A stretch of DNA of 64,000 nt from a bacterium (GCA_905221235.1 CAJNCJ010000007.1:37952-101951); one strand, 5' to 3'. Positions 15,270-25,184 are shown, counted from the stretch's first letter. Notes: generated by a model not told the origin, from the sequence alone. A program made the numbers and translations.

Positions 15270-16635
15270 AGCTTCTAATCAGCTCCTCTACTAATTCAAT
15301 ATGGGTGTAGTAATCGGCGATTCGCACGTTTTCATCTCCACCGTGGTCTCGACTATTGGCATTTCCTAGACCGAAGGCCACCATTGGCACCTCTAGGGCA
15401 TCAAAGACCGTATGCATAGGCCCTGTCCCCGCTGTCGTCGGCAAGACTGAAACGCCCTGTGGATAGAATTTCTTGGCCAACTCGATCACATTGAGAATGG
15501 CTGGCGCGCTCATATCGCTTCGATAGCTCATCTCTCCCAAGGTATAGTATAATTCTACCTTATCAAAGCCATTTTTGTCTAGCTGTTTCCGAATTTTTTC
15601 CAGAACATCATGAGGTTCTAGACCAGGAACCAAACGAACCTCTAGCTTGGCACTAGCTTCTGCAGGCAAAATCGTTTTAACCCCTTGCCCTTGATAACCT
15701 GACTGAATCCCTTCGATATTAAGGGCTGGCTCGAAAAAGAAACGTTTTAGAAAGGCTGCACGGTCCTCTTGTAAAAGAGGCAATTCCAAACCATAAATCT
15801 GGCTGATTTCCCCTGGATTTCGTTGAGCGTAGGTGTCCACCAAGGCTAATTCTCGTTCATTCGGCTCTTGTACTTCTTCGTACAAACCTTCAACCAAGAT
15901 ACGGCCATCTGCGGCACGAAGAGACTGTAGGGCTTGAAGGAGATACCAGGGAGCTGATTCCACAACCCCACCATAACTAGAATGGATATCCACATCAGCA
16001 CTTTTTACCTTGGCATCAAAAGTCACAATCCCCTTATTCCCACCAGAAATTTCTAGCTGTTCCAAGGCATTTTTGGTCCCTTGTTCCCAGACCAACAAAT
16101 CTGCCCCACGGAGTTTATCCGCATGTTTTTCTAGATACTTATCTAGGTCTGTCGAAGCCGATTCCTCCGCTCCCTCCATGATAAAGCTGATATTGACAGG
16201 CAGGTCATCATGATGCTTCATGTATTTTCTCAAAGCACTCAAACGAGCCGTGATATGACCCTTGTCGTCATCAACCCCACGCCCATATATGAAGCCATTG
16301 CGCACCGAAAGCGTAAAGGGATCCTCTGTCCAGACCTGATCCCCGTCCGCTGGCACAGTGTCATAGTGGTTATAGAAAATCAGGGTCTTAGCATCTGGGC
16401 GCGAACTCTTGAAATGCGCCATGACAAAGGGAGCCGTATAAGTCTCATCAATCTCCACTTCAGCCCCAACATGCTTGAAAATCTCACCCAGATAATTGGC
16501 GACTTCCTTAAGTCCAACCTGCTGGGCAAAGACCGACTTCTTAGAAATCAAGGTACGCAAAACCTCAAAATAATGCTGGGCTACATGATCTTTTTCAAAT
16601 TTTTCAATCTGTTCTTGTTCGCTAGGAAAAACCAT
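15262..16635 (-). CDS. M20-family metallopeptidase in the methionine transport operon
   Basis: A 457-aa M20 peptidase. Metal and catalytic motifs are visible: [10 protein letters not shown] (His ligand and catalytic Asp), [10 protein letters not shown] (bridging Asp), EGAEESAS (catalytic Glu and ligand Glu) and near the end RDHGGDENV (terminal His). A dimerisation domain occupies about 190-350. The gene sits between the metQ-type and metN-type genes, as in pneumococcus, suggesting that it releases methionine or other residues from imported peptides. Substrate specificity cannot be read from sequence. Confidence 0.85.
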   Translation of the reverse strand: MVFPSEQEQIEKFEKDHVAQHYFEVLRTLISKKSVFAQQVGLKEVANYLGEIFKHVGAEVEIDETYTAPFVMAHFKSSRPDAKTLIFYNHYDTVPADGDQVWTEDPFTLSVRNGFIYGRGVDDDKGHITARLSALRKYMKHHDDLPVNISFIMEGAEESASTDLDKYLEKHADKLRGADLLVWEQGTKNALEQLEISGGNKGIVTFDAKVKSADVDIHSSYGGVVESAPWYLLQALQSLRAADGRILVEGLYEEVQEPNERELALVDTYAQRNPGEISQIYGLELPLLQEDRAAFLKRFFFEPALNIEGIQSGYQGQGVKTILPAEASAKLEVRLVPGLEPHDVLEKIRKQLDKNGFDKVELYYTLGEMSYRSDMSAPAILNVIELAKKFYPQGVSVLPTTAGTGPMHTVFDALEVPMVAFGLGNANSRDHGGDENVRIADYYTHIELVEELIRSYE

Positions 16636-16695
16636 ATTCTCTCTACCTTTCTATGAACTACTCTTCCTGACAATCCATGCTCTATACAAAAGCAA

Positions 16696-16720
16696 GAGGT
16701 GGAATTTTCTCTCCCACCTC
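16696..16720 (-). terminator. Hairpin between metQ-type gene and M20 peptidase gene
   Basis: GAGGTGG (16696-16702) pairs with CCACCTC (16714-16720). On the minus strand a short T-rich stretch follows. It could partially terminate after metQ, raising the binding protein relative to the rest of the operon. Confidence 0.5.
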
Positions 16721-16731
16721 CCTGTTTCTTA

Positions 16732-17586
16732 TTACCAAACTGGTTGATCCAAACCGTCTGATGTTTCTTCGATAACTTTTTTCACGTCATCTGTGTGGTA
16801 AGCTGCGATCACTTTCTTGATAGCATCAGCTTTTGGTGATGTTTCCCAATCTTTTTTCGCAACGATGATGTTGTACCATTGTTTTGAATTTTCATCAGCT
16901 TGTTCTTTGAAAAGTGCTTTCTTGTAGTCCAATTTTGCTTCTGTAACGAAGGTATTGTTTACAACGGCAGCGTCAACTGATGACAATGAACGAGCTGTTT
17001 GGCTAGCGTCCAATTCAGTGATTTTCAAGTTCTTTGGATTTTCTTTGATGTTAGCAACTGTTGCAAGAGCAGTTCCTGAAACATCCAATTTAATCAAGCC
17101 AGCTGATTGAAGCAAGTAAAGCGCACGGCTTTCGTTTGTAGCATCGTTCGGTACAGCGATTTCTCCGTTTGCTGGGATGTCTTCTACTTTAGTGTACTTG
17201 TTGTCACTTCCATTCAAACCTGAGTAAAGGCGAATTGGAGAGATGTAAGTATCTGCAATCGCTACAAGGTCTTTTCCGTTTTCTTTGTTCCAGTTGTTCA
17301 AGAAGTTGTAGTGTTGGAAAGCGTTCAAGTCTACTTCGCCATCAGCAGTTGCCTTGTTTGGTTGTGAGTAGTCTGTGAACTCTGTAAATTCCAAGGTGAT
17401 ACCGTCTTTTTTAACCAATTCTTGGATTTTGTCCCAACGTTTTTCTTCAGAACCGCTACGGTTAACAGTTGCGATTTTGATAGTTGTTGCATTGTCTGCT
17501 TTCTTTTCTGAGTTTCCGCAAGCTGCAAGAGCTAAACCTGCGACTGTAGCAAGGACTGCTACACCAAGCCATTTTTTAATTTTCAT
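16732..17586 (-). CDS. metQ: MetQ-type substrate-binding lipoprotein
   Basis: A 284-aa lipoprotein with signal peptide and lipobox LALAACGN (Cys at about residue 23), followed by a NlpA/MetQ-type periplasmic-binding fold (TIKIATVNRSGSEEKRWDKI, FTDYSQPNKA, DLNAFQHYNFL). It captures methionine at the cell surface for MetN and MetI. A ribosome site (AAGGAG) precedes the ATG. It is the first gene of its operon. A promoter and a MET-box for the LysR-type regulator MtaR lie upstream. Confidence 0.9.
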   Translation of the reverse strand: MKIKKWLGVAVLATVAGLALAACGNSEKKADNATTIKIATVNRSGSEEKRWDKIQELVKKDGITLEFTEFTDYSQPNKATADGEVDLNAFQHYNFLNNWNKENGKDLVAIADTYISPIRLYSGLNGSDNKYTKVEDIPANGEIAVPNDATNESRALYLLQSAGLIKLDVSGTALATVANIKENPKNLKITELDASQTARSLSSVDAAVVNNTFVTEAKLDYKKALFKEQADENSKQWYNIIVAKKDWETSPKADAIKKVIAAYHTDDVKKVIEETSDGLDQPVW

Positions 17587-17617
17587 GATTCTTTCTCCTT
17601 AAAAATAATACCGTACT

Positions 17618-17646
17618 AGTATCTCACAATTTGTTTGATTTCACAA
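17618..17646 (-). promoter_or_regulatory. metQ promoter
   Basis: Minus-strand TTGTGA (17646-17641) and GATACT (17623-17618) are spaced 17 nt. An inverted repeat with arms ACAATTTGT and ACAAATTGT covers the -35 element and spacer and may be a further operator. Confidence 0.6.
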
Positions 17647-17668
17647 ATTGTTATTAGATAGCCAGATA

Positions 17669-17685
17669 TATAGTTTAAAACTATA
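17669..17685. promoter_or_regulatory. MET-box (MtaR site) upstream of metQ
   Basis: TATAGTTTAAAACTATA is a palindrome matching the streptococcal MET-box TATAGTTTNAAACTATA. It lies about 22 nt upstream of the -35 element, where a LysR-type activator would bind. Confidence 0.8.
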
Positions 17686-17739
17686 TCCCTAAAAACTGAG
17701 AAATCATCCACCTTATGCAGAATGGATGACTTCAAGAAA

Positions 17740-18603
<864 letters not shown>

Positions 18604-18673
18604 TTAACAGAAAAAGTCCATTTGCGCCATTATATGATATCTATCTCTGTGATAGGTTTTCTTTATGGCTGAT

Positions 18674-18997
18674 TTAAAAGACCAAACGCAAGACTGCAAT
18701 CAATACCACCCCAAAGAGAACTGTTCCGACTAGATTGCGGTAACGAAAGGCCACCCAAGCTGTTGGAAAAACTGCTAAGAAGTCCAGCCATTTAATTTGA
18801 GGAAGACTACCAACCTTGCCTGTCACTACGCTTGAAAGAATCAAGGCAAAGATAATAGAAACGGGCAAGAATTTCAAAAAACGCTCAACGATAGCAGGCA
18901 AGCCCTTATACTTGACCAAGATGAAGGGAATCATACGGGGAATCCACGTCACCAAGCCAGAGAAAATAACTGCTAATAAAAGATACTTACTGACCAT
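18674..18997 (-). CDS. azlD: AzlD-type branched-chain amino acid export subunit
   Basis: A 107-aa protein with four membrane segments and the family pattern VTWIPRMIPFILVKYKGLP...FLKFLPVSIIFALI. It overlaps azlC by 11 nt and would form the small subunit of the AzlCD branched-chain amino acid exporter. Confidence 0.85.
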   Translation of the reverse strand: MVSKYLLLAVIFSGLVTWIPRMIPFILVKYKGLPAIVERFLKFLPVSIIFALILSSVVTGKVGSLPQIKWLDFLAVFPTAWVAFRYRNLVGTVLFGVVLIAVLRLVF

Positions 18998-19682
18998 CTA
19001 AAACCACCCCCATGCTACAACCAAGTAGCGTCGCAAACAGAACAGCTAGCGACTGAGACACCACTGTCAAGAGTAAAAAGAAGGACACCGCAACAACCGC
19101 TAGGATAATAAGCAAATTGCGGACAGGAATTCGTCTTTGCATAATCTGGAATTGTGAAGCAAAAATTCCGATGAACATCCCAACAAGGGCAAAGTCTAAA
19201 CCAAAGATTTCTGGATTTGGCAGCAGGCCACCCAGAGCCGTTCCAACCACTGTTCCCACAAACCAAGCCACATAGCTGTTGAGATTGTTTCCGTGCATCC
19301 ACATAGGATTGACCTTGTCTGTATGGGCCAATTCGCCCATCAAAACGCCATAGGTCTCATCTGTCAAGAGACTAGACATACCAATATTTTGCCAGAGACT
19401 GGTATGACGGAAATAGGTTGACGCATGTAAGCTCAGCAAAAAGAGACGCAAATTGATCAGAAAAACCGTCATGGCAATAGCTGCCACAGGCGCTTGAACC
19501 GCAATCAATGCCAGCATAGCAAACTGGGCGCTCCCAGCATAAACAAAGAGGCTCATCAAGCCCATCTCCACAGGTGTCACATAAGGCGCACCAATAATTC
19601 CACAGGCCAGTCCAATACTGATATAACCAAGGGCCGTTGGCATGGCTGCCTGCGCCCCCTCCCAAAATCCTTTTTCTTTCAT
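18987..19682 (-). CDS. azlC: AzlC-type branched-chain amino acid export subunit
   Basis: A 231-aa protein with about seven membrane segments. The opening FWEGAQAAMPTALGYISIGLACGI and the central GVLMGELAHTDKVNPMWMHGNNLNSYVAW are characteristic of AzlC. The start at 19682 follows GAGGAGA; an in-frame ATG 12 nt upstream overlaps that site. It is the large subunit of a putative branched-chain amino acid exporter with the overlapping azlD. Confidence 0.88.
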   Translation of the reverse strand: MKEKGFWEGAQAAMPTALGYISIGLACGIIGAPYVTPVEMGLMSLFVYAGSAQFAMLALIAVQAPVAAIAMTVFLINLRLFLLSLHASTYFRHTSLWQNIGMSSLLTDETYGVLMGELAHTDKVNPMWMHGNNLNSYVAWFVGTVVGTALGGLLPNPEIFGLDFALVGMFIGIFASQFQIMQRRIPVRNLLIILAVVAVSFFLLLTVVSQSLAVLFATLLGCSMGVVLDGQ

Positions 19683-20063
19683 ATTTCTCCTCATATTGTC
19701 TTAATAAATGGGCTGAAAAGGCTCCAGCCATAGCATGGACTATTATAACACATTCAAGAAAGAGAAAAAAGTCTGTTGATTTTGACCATCATAAAAAGAC
19801 TGGCAATTCAGTCTCAAACACATATTATATAAATTCTCCGCTAAACACTTTCACGGATATTCAGGAGCATGAAAAAGGCGACTAGAAGAAATAGCAATAA
19901 AACAAAGCTAGTAGCAATAGTTACTAAAACTAAGATCATTTTTATGAAAAGGATACCTAAAAATGCGATTACAAACAAATATAAGAGTATTCAGCAAGGA
20001 AATAAACTAGATGGGTAGAATACCTAGGAACACTCTTCCTAAAATATTACTAAGCAAATGAAA
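19683..20063. other. Intergenic stretch between azlC and the CPBP genes
   Basis: Holds only the small hydrophobic frame at 19841-19939 as a coding candidate; the rest is AT-rich with no recognisable RNA gene or repeat. Confidence 0.5.
19841..19939 (-). CDS. Possible 32-aa membrane peptide downstream of the VP1/CPBP operon
   Basis: From an ATG at 19939 a 32-codon frame encodes an almost uniformly hydrophobic helix (ILVLVTIATSFVLLLFLLVA) ending NIRESV. The frame can be extended upstream to a TTG at 19978. No convincing ribosome site precedes either start. It lies about 125 nt after the second CPBP gene on the same strand and could be a small immunity-like peptide or a non-functional remnant. 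Confidence 0.25.
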   Translation of the reverse strand: MILVLVTIATSFVLLLFLLVAFFMLLNIRESV

Positions 20064-20729
20064 TTACAGCAACGGTAAAATTTGACCAATACCATTGTAG
20101 ACTATATGCAGTCCAATAGGCCAATAAATTGACTTTGTCATTCTAAATAAGACTGCAAATATAAGACCTCCACCCATATAGAAGACAAAGTCTGTCAAGA
20201 CCCAACCATGACTACTAATGTGCAAGATTCCAAATAATATAGCTGATCCGAGTACATCCAGTCCCCATTTCTTCCCTTTTTCCAGAGCAGTCATCACTAA
20301 TCCACGATAAATCATGTCTTCAAAAATGGGACCTGCAATCACAGGATAAAAAAAATACATCAAAAATGCCGTAGCTCCTGTAAAAGTAGGAGCAGCATGC
20401 TGATAAGAAATTTCATTTCGAGTAGGTGGGAAAAGAAAAAAGGTGACGAAATTCCAAACAACAAAAGTAAGCAGAGCTAGGAAGGAATAGAAAAGATAGG
20501 ATCTTTTAAACTTTCTACTCTTGATTTTCTGCCATTTTCCTGACTTAACCATAGCAAAAAAAGCAATAAAAACGACAAGAAAATGCAACATCATATCCGA
20601 CAGATAATAGCCAAAGTCAGATAGACCAGTAACAAGATCGCTATGTAAAAGCAAACGAATGAAGAACTGGTCAGCAATGATAAGCATAGCAACTACAATA
20701 AAATAGTATTTAGAAATTATCTTTCTCAT
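20064..20729 (-). CDS. CPBP-family intramembrane metalloprotease homologue (second of two)
   Basis: A 221-aa membrane protein with six or seven segments. The Abi/CPBP motif 1 appears as FEDMIYRGL (Glu-Asp in place of the usual Glu-Glu), and the His motif as FGILHISSHGWVLTDFVFY. It is paralogous to the preceding gene, 11 nt upstream. CPBP proteins next to bacteriocin-like peptides serve in peptide maturation or self-immunity. The altered first Glu may mean reduced proteolytic activity. Confidence 0.8.
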   Translation of the reverse strand: MRKIISKYYFIVVAMLIIADQFFIRLLLHSDLVTGLSDFGYYLSDMMLHFLVVFIAFFAMVKSGKWQKIKSRKFKRSYLFYSFLALLTFVVWNFVTFFLFPPTRNEISYQHAAPTFTGATAFLMYFFYPVIAGPIFEDMIYRGLVMTALEKGKKWGLDVLGSAILFGILHISSHGWVLTDFVFYMGGGLIFAVLFRMTKSIYWPIGLHIVYNGIGQILPLL

Positions 20730-20740
20730 ATTTCATCTTT

Positions 20741-21415
20741 CTAATATCCAAACACCAATAAGCTCACAATAATTAAAAAGGTATTCCACAAGATGTGAAG
20801 TGCCATTGACCAATAAATTGAACGTGTATAACGAAAGAGAATACAGAGTAGCAGACCTGCTCCTGCATAAACGATGAAGTCTGTTAACACCCATCCATAT
20901 TGTAAAACATGGATGAGACTAAAGAGTGCGGAAGAAATAATGGCATCAATATAGTATTTTTTAAATTTAGATAGGGCTGTCATCAGAAGGCCACGGAAAA
21001 CTAACTCCTCAACTATCGGAGCAATAAGACTGCCATAGAGAATACGTGTCACAAAATAACTAATTCCCGTCAAATTGGCTACGACTTCTTTTATAGCACT
21101 ACTATTTTGTGTGCTGGGAAAGATCCTAGTCGTTATATTTACCCACAAAAACATCAATATAAAGGAAAGAAAGAAGATACCCAGATAGGACCAACGAAAC
21201 TGAAATCGACCGTAATCTTTCCAACGTTGACTCTTAACAAGAAGCACAGTACTAGCAATTCCTTCAATTACTATCAATAAAATTTGAATCCCATAAAATC
21301 CAAAATCTGATAATTGATCCATAAACTCTAATCTCACTACTAAACTAAAAATCAAGTAATAAGACATAAGTACCAAAATGGTTCCTAGGTAAAATTTCGT
21401 TTCTCCCCTTTTCAT
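20741..21415 (-). CDS. CPBP-family intramembrane protease homologue (first of two)
   Basis: A 224-aa membrane protein with canonical CPBP motifs: VEELVFRGLLMTAL (Glu-Glu-x-x-x-Arg) and FSLIHVLQYGWVLTDFIVY (His ligand). It starts 18 nt after the VP1-type peptide and is part of the same minus-strand operon. Role in maturation of, or immunity to, that peptide is inferred from position. Confidence 0.82.
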   Translation of the reverse strand: MKRGETKFYLGTILVLMSYYLIFSLVVRLEFMDQLSDFGFYGIQILLIVIEGIASTVLLVKSQRWKDYGRFQFRWSYLGIFFLSFILMFLWVNITTRIFPSTQNSSAIKEVVANLTGISYFVTRILYGSLIAPIVEELVFRGLLMTALSKFKKYYIDAIISSALFSLIHVLQYGWVLTDFIVYAGAGLLLCILFRYTRSIYWSMALHILWNTFLIIVSLLVFGY

Positions 21416-21433
21416 AGTTTCTTCTCCTAAATA

Positions 21434-21655
21434 TTAGTTACGGCGTTTTCCAAACAGTCCTTCAATCAGCCCATTAGTCCAATCAAATGCCCCATAAGGT
21501 CTGGGACTAATACCTCTACCTCCCCAAGCAGGCAAAGCACTACCACCACAACCAATATTTTCACCCACGCAAACCGAAGTGATATTTCCTCCTCTAACAT
21601 CTTGCAACTCAGCTTCTGTCAATTCCATCGTTTCTGCAAATTGTAAATTTAACAT
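21434..21655 (-). CDS. vp1: VP1-type double-glycine secreted peptide
   Basis: A 73-aa peptide with a textbook double-glycine leader (MLNLQFAETMELTEAELQDVRGG, cleavage after residue 23) and a 50-aa mature part rich in Gly, Trp and aromatic residues with two Cys (VCVGENIGC). AAGGAG precedes the ATG. It is transcribed divergently from an SHP pheromone gene, followed by two CPBP proteases, with the Rgg gene nearby, the same arrangement as pneumococcal VP1 under Rgg144/SHP144 control. VP1 is reported to promote virulence and biofilm. Identification is by context and leader type; the mature sequence was not compared. Confidence 0.75.
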   Translation of the reverse strand: MLNLQFAETMELTEAELQDVRGGNITSVCVGENIGCGGSALPAWGGRGISPRPYGAFDWTNGLIEGLFGKRRN

Positions 21656-21733
21656 CTTTTACACTCCTTCAATTATCTTCATTTGTAAACCACTTCTGCG
21701 ACCTAGGATTAGCTTCAAGTGCTTTACAAGGAC

Positions 21734-21783
21734 AGTATAACACAGAAATTGGCTTATTTTAGAAAATCGCATATTTGATATTT
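21734..21783 (-). promoter_or_regulatory. vp1 promoter with Rgg box
   Basis: The minus-strand -10 is TATACT (21739-21734) without a -35 consensus. Exactly 23 nt upstream lies the box ending TGCGATTTT (21771-21763 on the minus strand), part of a 21-bp element shared with the shp promoter. Confidence 0.65.
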
Positions 21784-21793
21784 TTTCTTATAG

Positions 21794-21843
21794 AAATTTC
21801 AGATTTGCGATTTTAGTAGATTTGATTATTTCACTGGTATAAT
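21794..21843 (+). promoter_or_regulatory. shp promoter with Rgg box
   Basis: The -10 is TATAAT (21838-21843), also without a -35 consensus. The box ending TGCGATTTT (21806-21814) is again exactly 23 nt upstream. It matches the vp1 box at 18 of 21 positions in the same orientation relative to transcription. Confidence 0.65.
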
Positions 21844-21874
21844 AAAGTTATTACTAATGAGGAGTGGAGAAACT

Positions 21875-21952
21875 ATGAAAAAACAAATTTTAACATTATT
21901 GACAATCGTTGCTGAGATTATTATCATTTTCCCGTTTCTAACTAATCGATAA
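21875..21952 (+). CDS. shp144: SHP144-type short hydrophobic pheromone precursor
   Basis: A 25-aa peptide starting MKKQILTLL and ending EIIIIFPFLTNR, preceded by GAGGAGTGGAG. Short length, lysine start, hydrophobic core and the Glu-led C-terminus are the hallmarks of SHP pheromones, which are exported, trimmed, re-imported by Ami/Opp and bound by Rgg. Its stop codon overlaps the 3' end of the convergent rgg gene by 11 nt. Sequence and position fit SHP144 of pneumococcus. It should activate its own promoter and that of the vp1 operon through the mirrored boxes between them. Confidence 0.8.
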   Translation: MKKQILTLLTIVAEIIIIFPFLTNR

Positions 21953-22805
21953 GTTCTTTGTATTGCTGAAAACGCAAGTCGAAGAGGGCTATCAATTGTG
22001 GATTTTCTAATACTTGCAGAGATTGGATAAAGTGTTCAATCTCTTTTTGATTGTTTCCTTTGGTTTGAAGGAAAATACTCATTTTCTTTAAAAATTGCCA
22101 CAACACTTTTTCAAAAACATCATACGGACGGAGCATACTCTCCAACTCGGCTTCAAAGATTGGGATGTAAGAGAAAAGTTTGCGCTCCATGAGCTCTGAT
22201 ATAATATTCAGAAAGCCACTTTTCATATACAGTCTATTATGTACCAACTCTTTAAATTCCTTGGATTTTTCAAGTAAAGAGGTTGATAAAAATATCAAAT
22301 CTTGATTACTCAAGAAAGGCATGGTATTACAGAATATATAGAGTTCAAACCAGGTCCAAGACTCGATAGCATAGAGATAGGTGGTTAAAAACTCGCTATC
22401 CTCCTCTGCTAGCGGATAGCTTTTATCTAAGGAATGGATAGCATCTTTGATTACAATAGCATTCAAACGACGATAGGTCTCTGCCATCTGTTCTTGCTCG
22501 ACTTCCTCCAACAGTTGCTCTAAGCCAGCAATATCTTGATGGGCAAAGCGATCCACAACCTTTCTACCAATCTGCATATGTGGAGATTCTTGATAGTTGT
22601 TGAGCTTGTGCCCAAACTCATCGAAGGTCACATTGATTCCTTGGATGGCTAAGATCAGCTTATCCGCAGACAGCATAGACTGCCCTAGTTCAAACTTGGA
22701 CAACTGAGAGGCTGTTAGACCAGCACAAGCCACATCTGACTGCTTGAGCTTTCTCGCCAAGCGCAATTCCTTGTAAAATTCTCCCAATTCCATTCTCTCA
22801 ATCAT
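21942..22805 (-). CDS. rgg144: Rgg144-type pheromone-responsive regulator
   Basis: A 287-aa Rgg/GadR/MutR protein: N-terminal helix-turn-helix (about 6-60, FYKELRLARKLKQSDVACAGL, SQLSKFELGQSMLS) and a C-terminal helical pheromone-binding domain. TAGGAGG precedes the ATG at 22805. It lies next to the SHP gene, with which it converges and overlaps by 11 nt, and near the VP1-type operon, matching the pneumococcal Rgg144 locus. It is separated from tsaD upstream by a terminator. Confidence 0.85.
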   Translation of the reverse strand: MIERMELGEFYKELRLARKLKQSDVACAGLTASQLSKFELGQSMLSADKLILAIQGINVTFDEFGHKLNNYQESPHMQIGRKVVDRFAHQDIAGLEQLLEEVEQEQMAETYRRLNAIVIKDAIHSLDKSYPLAEEDSEFLTTYLYAIESWTWFELYIFCNTMPFLSNQDLIFLSTSLLEKSKEFKELVHNRLYMKSGFLNIISELMERKLFSYIPIFEAELESMLRPYDVFEKVLWQFLKKMSIFLQTKGNNQKEIEHFIQSLQVLENPQLIALFDLRFQQYKELID

Positions 22806-22882
22806 CTCACCACCTCCTAATTTTTATGTATTATATCATTATTTACACTAATTTGTCAAAATATTCTGACATCTAAGAGAGC

Positions 22883-22906
22883 AAAAAAGCCAGCCTCAAG
22901 CTGACT
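22883..22906 (-). terminator. Terminator after tsaD
   Basis: On the minus strand AGTCAGC and GCTGGCT form a 7-bp stem with a four- to five-base loop, followed by six T residues. Confidence 0.75.
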
Positions 22907-22908
22907 CC

Positions 22909-23919
22909 TTATTCTATGGTATCAAAAGCGAGGCTTGGTTTGGCATTGAGGTCCAAACCTGCAAAGTTTTCTTTGTTCCACTCGCTAACGCTGGCATAGG
23001 CAATCATACCTGCATTGTCTCCGCAGAGGCGTAGGGGTGGGATGATGACCTTAACATCTGTGATTTCGGCTGCTAGGCGTTCTCTAAGTCCTTTATTAGC
23101 TGCCACGCCACCTGCCACGACCAGAGTTTTTACAGGATATTTCTTCAAGGCTTTCTTAGTTTTTGCCATGAGAATATCCAGTACAGCTGCTTGGAAGGAA
23201 GCACACAAGTCCTCTGTTGACAAGCTCTCTCCCTTTTGCTCGGCATTGTGGTGAAGATTAATAAAGGCAGATTTCAAACCTGAGAATGAAAACTCCAGAT
23301 TATCTTCCTTAATCATGGCACGGGGGAAATCATAAATATCCTGTCCCTGATGAGCTAGCTCGTCAATCTCACGACCGGCAGGATAGGTCAAGCCCATGAC
23401 ACGGCCAACCTTATCATAAGCCTCACCAACCGCGTCATCTCGCGTTTCCCCAACAATCTTGTGGTCACCAGCCTCCGAAACATAAACCAACTCTGTGTGT
23501 CCACCACTGACTAAAAGGGCTAGCAAGGGAAACTCCAAAGGCTCCACACTCTGAGCGGCCATGAGGTGGCCAGCCATGTGGTTAACGGGAATCAGTGGAA
23601 GTCTATGTGCCCAAGCAAAGGCCTTAGCAGCTGATAAACCAACTAGTAAAGCTCCAACCAAGCCCGGTCCATAGGTAACCGCAACAGCTGTCACATCATC
23701 TTCGGTAATCCCTGCTTCTGCCAGAGCCTCCTCAATACAGGCTGTAATGACCTCAACATGGTGACGACTGGCTACTTCGGGCACTACGCCCCCAAAACGT
23801 TTGTGACTCTCAATTTGACTAGCAATGACATTGGACAAGAGCTCATCGTCGTTTTTCAAGACGGCGACACTGGTCTCGTCACAGGATGTCTCAAATGCTA
23901 AAATATATCTATCCTTCAT
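22909..23919 (-). CDS. tsaD: tRNA N6-threonylcarbamoyladenosine transferase TsaD
   Basis: A 336-aa member of the Kae1/Qri7/TsaD family: [15 protein letters not shown] opening, VNHMAGHL with the two metal-binding His residues, LVSGGHTEL, and [12 protein letters not shown] near the end. Together with TsaB, TsaC and TsaE it installs t6A at position 37 of tRNAs reading ANN codons. It overlaps rimI by 11 nt in the tsaB-rimI-tsaD operon. Confidence 0.95.
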   Translation of the reverse strand: MKDRYILAFETSCDETSVAVLKNDDELLSNVIASQIESHKRFGGVVPEVASRHHVEVITACIEEALAEAGITEDDVTAVAVTYGPGLVGALLVGLSAAKAFAWAHRLPLIPVNHMAGHLMAAQSVEPLEFPLLALLVSGGHTELVYVSEAGDHKIVGETRDDAVGEAYDKVGRVMGLTYPAGREIDELAHQGQDIYDFPRAMIKEDNLEFSFSGLKSAFINLHHNAEQKGESLSTEDLCASFQAAVLDILMAKTKKALKKYPVKTLVVAGGVAANKGLRERLAAEITDVKVIIPPLRLCGDNAGMIAYASVSEWNKENFAGLDLNAKPSLAFDTIE

Positions 23920-24346
23920 CTATTTCTCTCTTCATGATAATGGCGTCCTCGACTGGATCATGGTAGTAGGCCTTTCGCTCAGCGATGACTGCCATCTTTT
24001 CTTTCTTGTAAAATGCTTGCGCTCGTTGATTTGACTTTCTGACTTCTAGGAAAATCTCCTTGTCTGTCGGCAGTGTCGCAAACAAGGCAGAGGCTAGCCC
24101 CTGACCTTGATAGGCTTTTTTGACAGCGATTTGCAGGACTTCTGCTTCAAAAAGATTCTCCTGCACAGCTAGAAAGCCAATCACTTCTTCCCCATCATAA
24201 GCCAGAGCATACCAAGTCTGGTCTTGGGACAGGTCTGCTTGGATTTGTTCCAGCGTCCAAGGGCTAACCGAGTAAACAGCTGCCATGACAGCGTAGATGG
24301 CTTGAGCCAAGTCAGGCTGTCCTTGGATTCGTTTGATTTCTATCAT
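23909..24346 (-). CDS. rimI: RimI-type GNAT N-acetyltransferase
   Basis: A 145-aa single-domain GNAT protein. The acetyl-CoA motif A is [15 protein letters not shown], and motif B follows with [18 protein letters not shown]. RimI homologues acetylate the N-terminus of ribosomal protein S18. It overlaps tsaB by 4 nt and tsaD by 11 nt, the conserved arrangement in streptococci. Confidence 0.88.
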   Translation of the reverse strand: MIEIKRIQGQPDLAQAIYAVMAAVYSVSPWTLEQIQADLSQDQTWYALAYDGEEVIGFLAVQENLFEAEVLQIAVKKAYQGQGLASALFATLPTDKEIFLEVRKSNQRAQAFYKKEKMAVIAERKAYYHDPVEDAIIMKREIDEG

Positions 24347-25026
24347 AGGCGTTTGATGTAAGATGCGCCAGACTCGGTATGGTTCTTGAGCCAGTTTTCC
24401 TCAGCCTCGACACGCTTGAGGTAGTTAGGCACAAAATCATGCAAGGAGTCTGCTTCCTTGTCCCAGACCAAAAGAGCTAGATTGGCTGCATTAGGCAAGG
24501 TTTCTTTGAAATTAGTCCTTGGCAAGTGTTCTTGAATCTGCTCAACAAAGGGGCCAACTTCTCCGACAAAGGTTACCTGACTAGCACCCTTGATTAGCTC
24601 GATGACTCGCTCAAAGGGCAGGTGTGCTTCTGGCATGACAGGTTTGGCATTTTCATAAAATCCTGCATAAACATTGTTACGACGCGCATCCATCAAAGGA
24701 ACGAACAGACCTTCTTGTTGGTATGGCACCAGAGCCAAAAGGCTAGACATACCAACCAACTCAATGTTCAGGGTATGAGCCAAGGTCTTGGCAGTTGCCA
24801 CCGCAATTCGCAAGCCTGTATAGCTACCTGGTCCTGCCGCCACCACGATTCGATCCAAATCCTTGGGTGTCCAATCCAAACTTGCCATCAAAAAATCGAT
24901 GGCAGGCATGAGGGTAATACTGTGATTTTTCTTGATATTAATCGTCGTCTCGGCAAGAATCTGCTTGTCCTCTAAAATAGCGAGAGAAAGAGCCTTGCTA
25001 GACGTATCAAAAGCTAATACTTTCAT
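24343..25026 (-). CDS. tsaB: t6A biosynthesis protein TsaB
   Basis: A 227-aa TsaD paralogue with the opening KVLAFDTSSKALSLAIL and the conserved AAGPGSYTGLRIAVATAKTLA. It lacks the metal-binding His pair of TsaD, as expected; it acts as the scaffold partner of TsaD. It is the first gene of the operon tsaB-rimI-tsaD. Confidence 0.93.
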   Translation of the reverse strand: MKVLAFDTSSKALSLAILEDKQILAETTINIKKNHSITLMPAIDFLMASLDWTPKDLDRIVVAAGPGSYTGLRIAVATAKTLAHTLNIELVGMSSLLALVPYQQEGLFVPLMDARRNNVYAGFYENAKPVMPEAHLPFERVIELIKGASQVTFVGEVGPFVEQIQEHLPRTNFKETLPNAANLALLVWDKEADSLHDFVPNYLKRVEAEENWLKNHTESGASYIKRL

Positions 25027-25176
25027 AACACATTCCTATCTTTTTGTCTGCTTACTATTATACTACAAAAGCTGGCACATGGGAATTTTCTTTATCCCCA
25101 AACAAAAAAGCCTATACTTAGCTAAAAAATAATTTGCAAATAAAATTCAAAAAAATGCTCACTTTTCCTTTTCTTT

Positions 25177-25184
25177 TCCGAATA
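25177..25184 (+). promoter_or_regulatory. Combox-like element upstream of cibABC
   Basis: TCCGAATA differs by one base from the ComX (SigX) combox TACGAATA and is preceded by a T-rich tract. It lies 33 nt upstream of the cibA ATG. cib genes are late competence genes in pneumococcus. Confidence 0.65.

Noticed and set aside
17587..17739. T-box or SAM riboswitch ahead of metQ
   Set aside because: No T-box sequence or anti-terminator fold was seen; a MET-box and standard promoter explain regulation.
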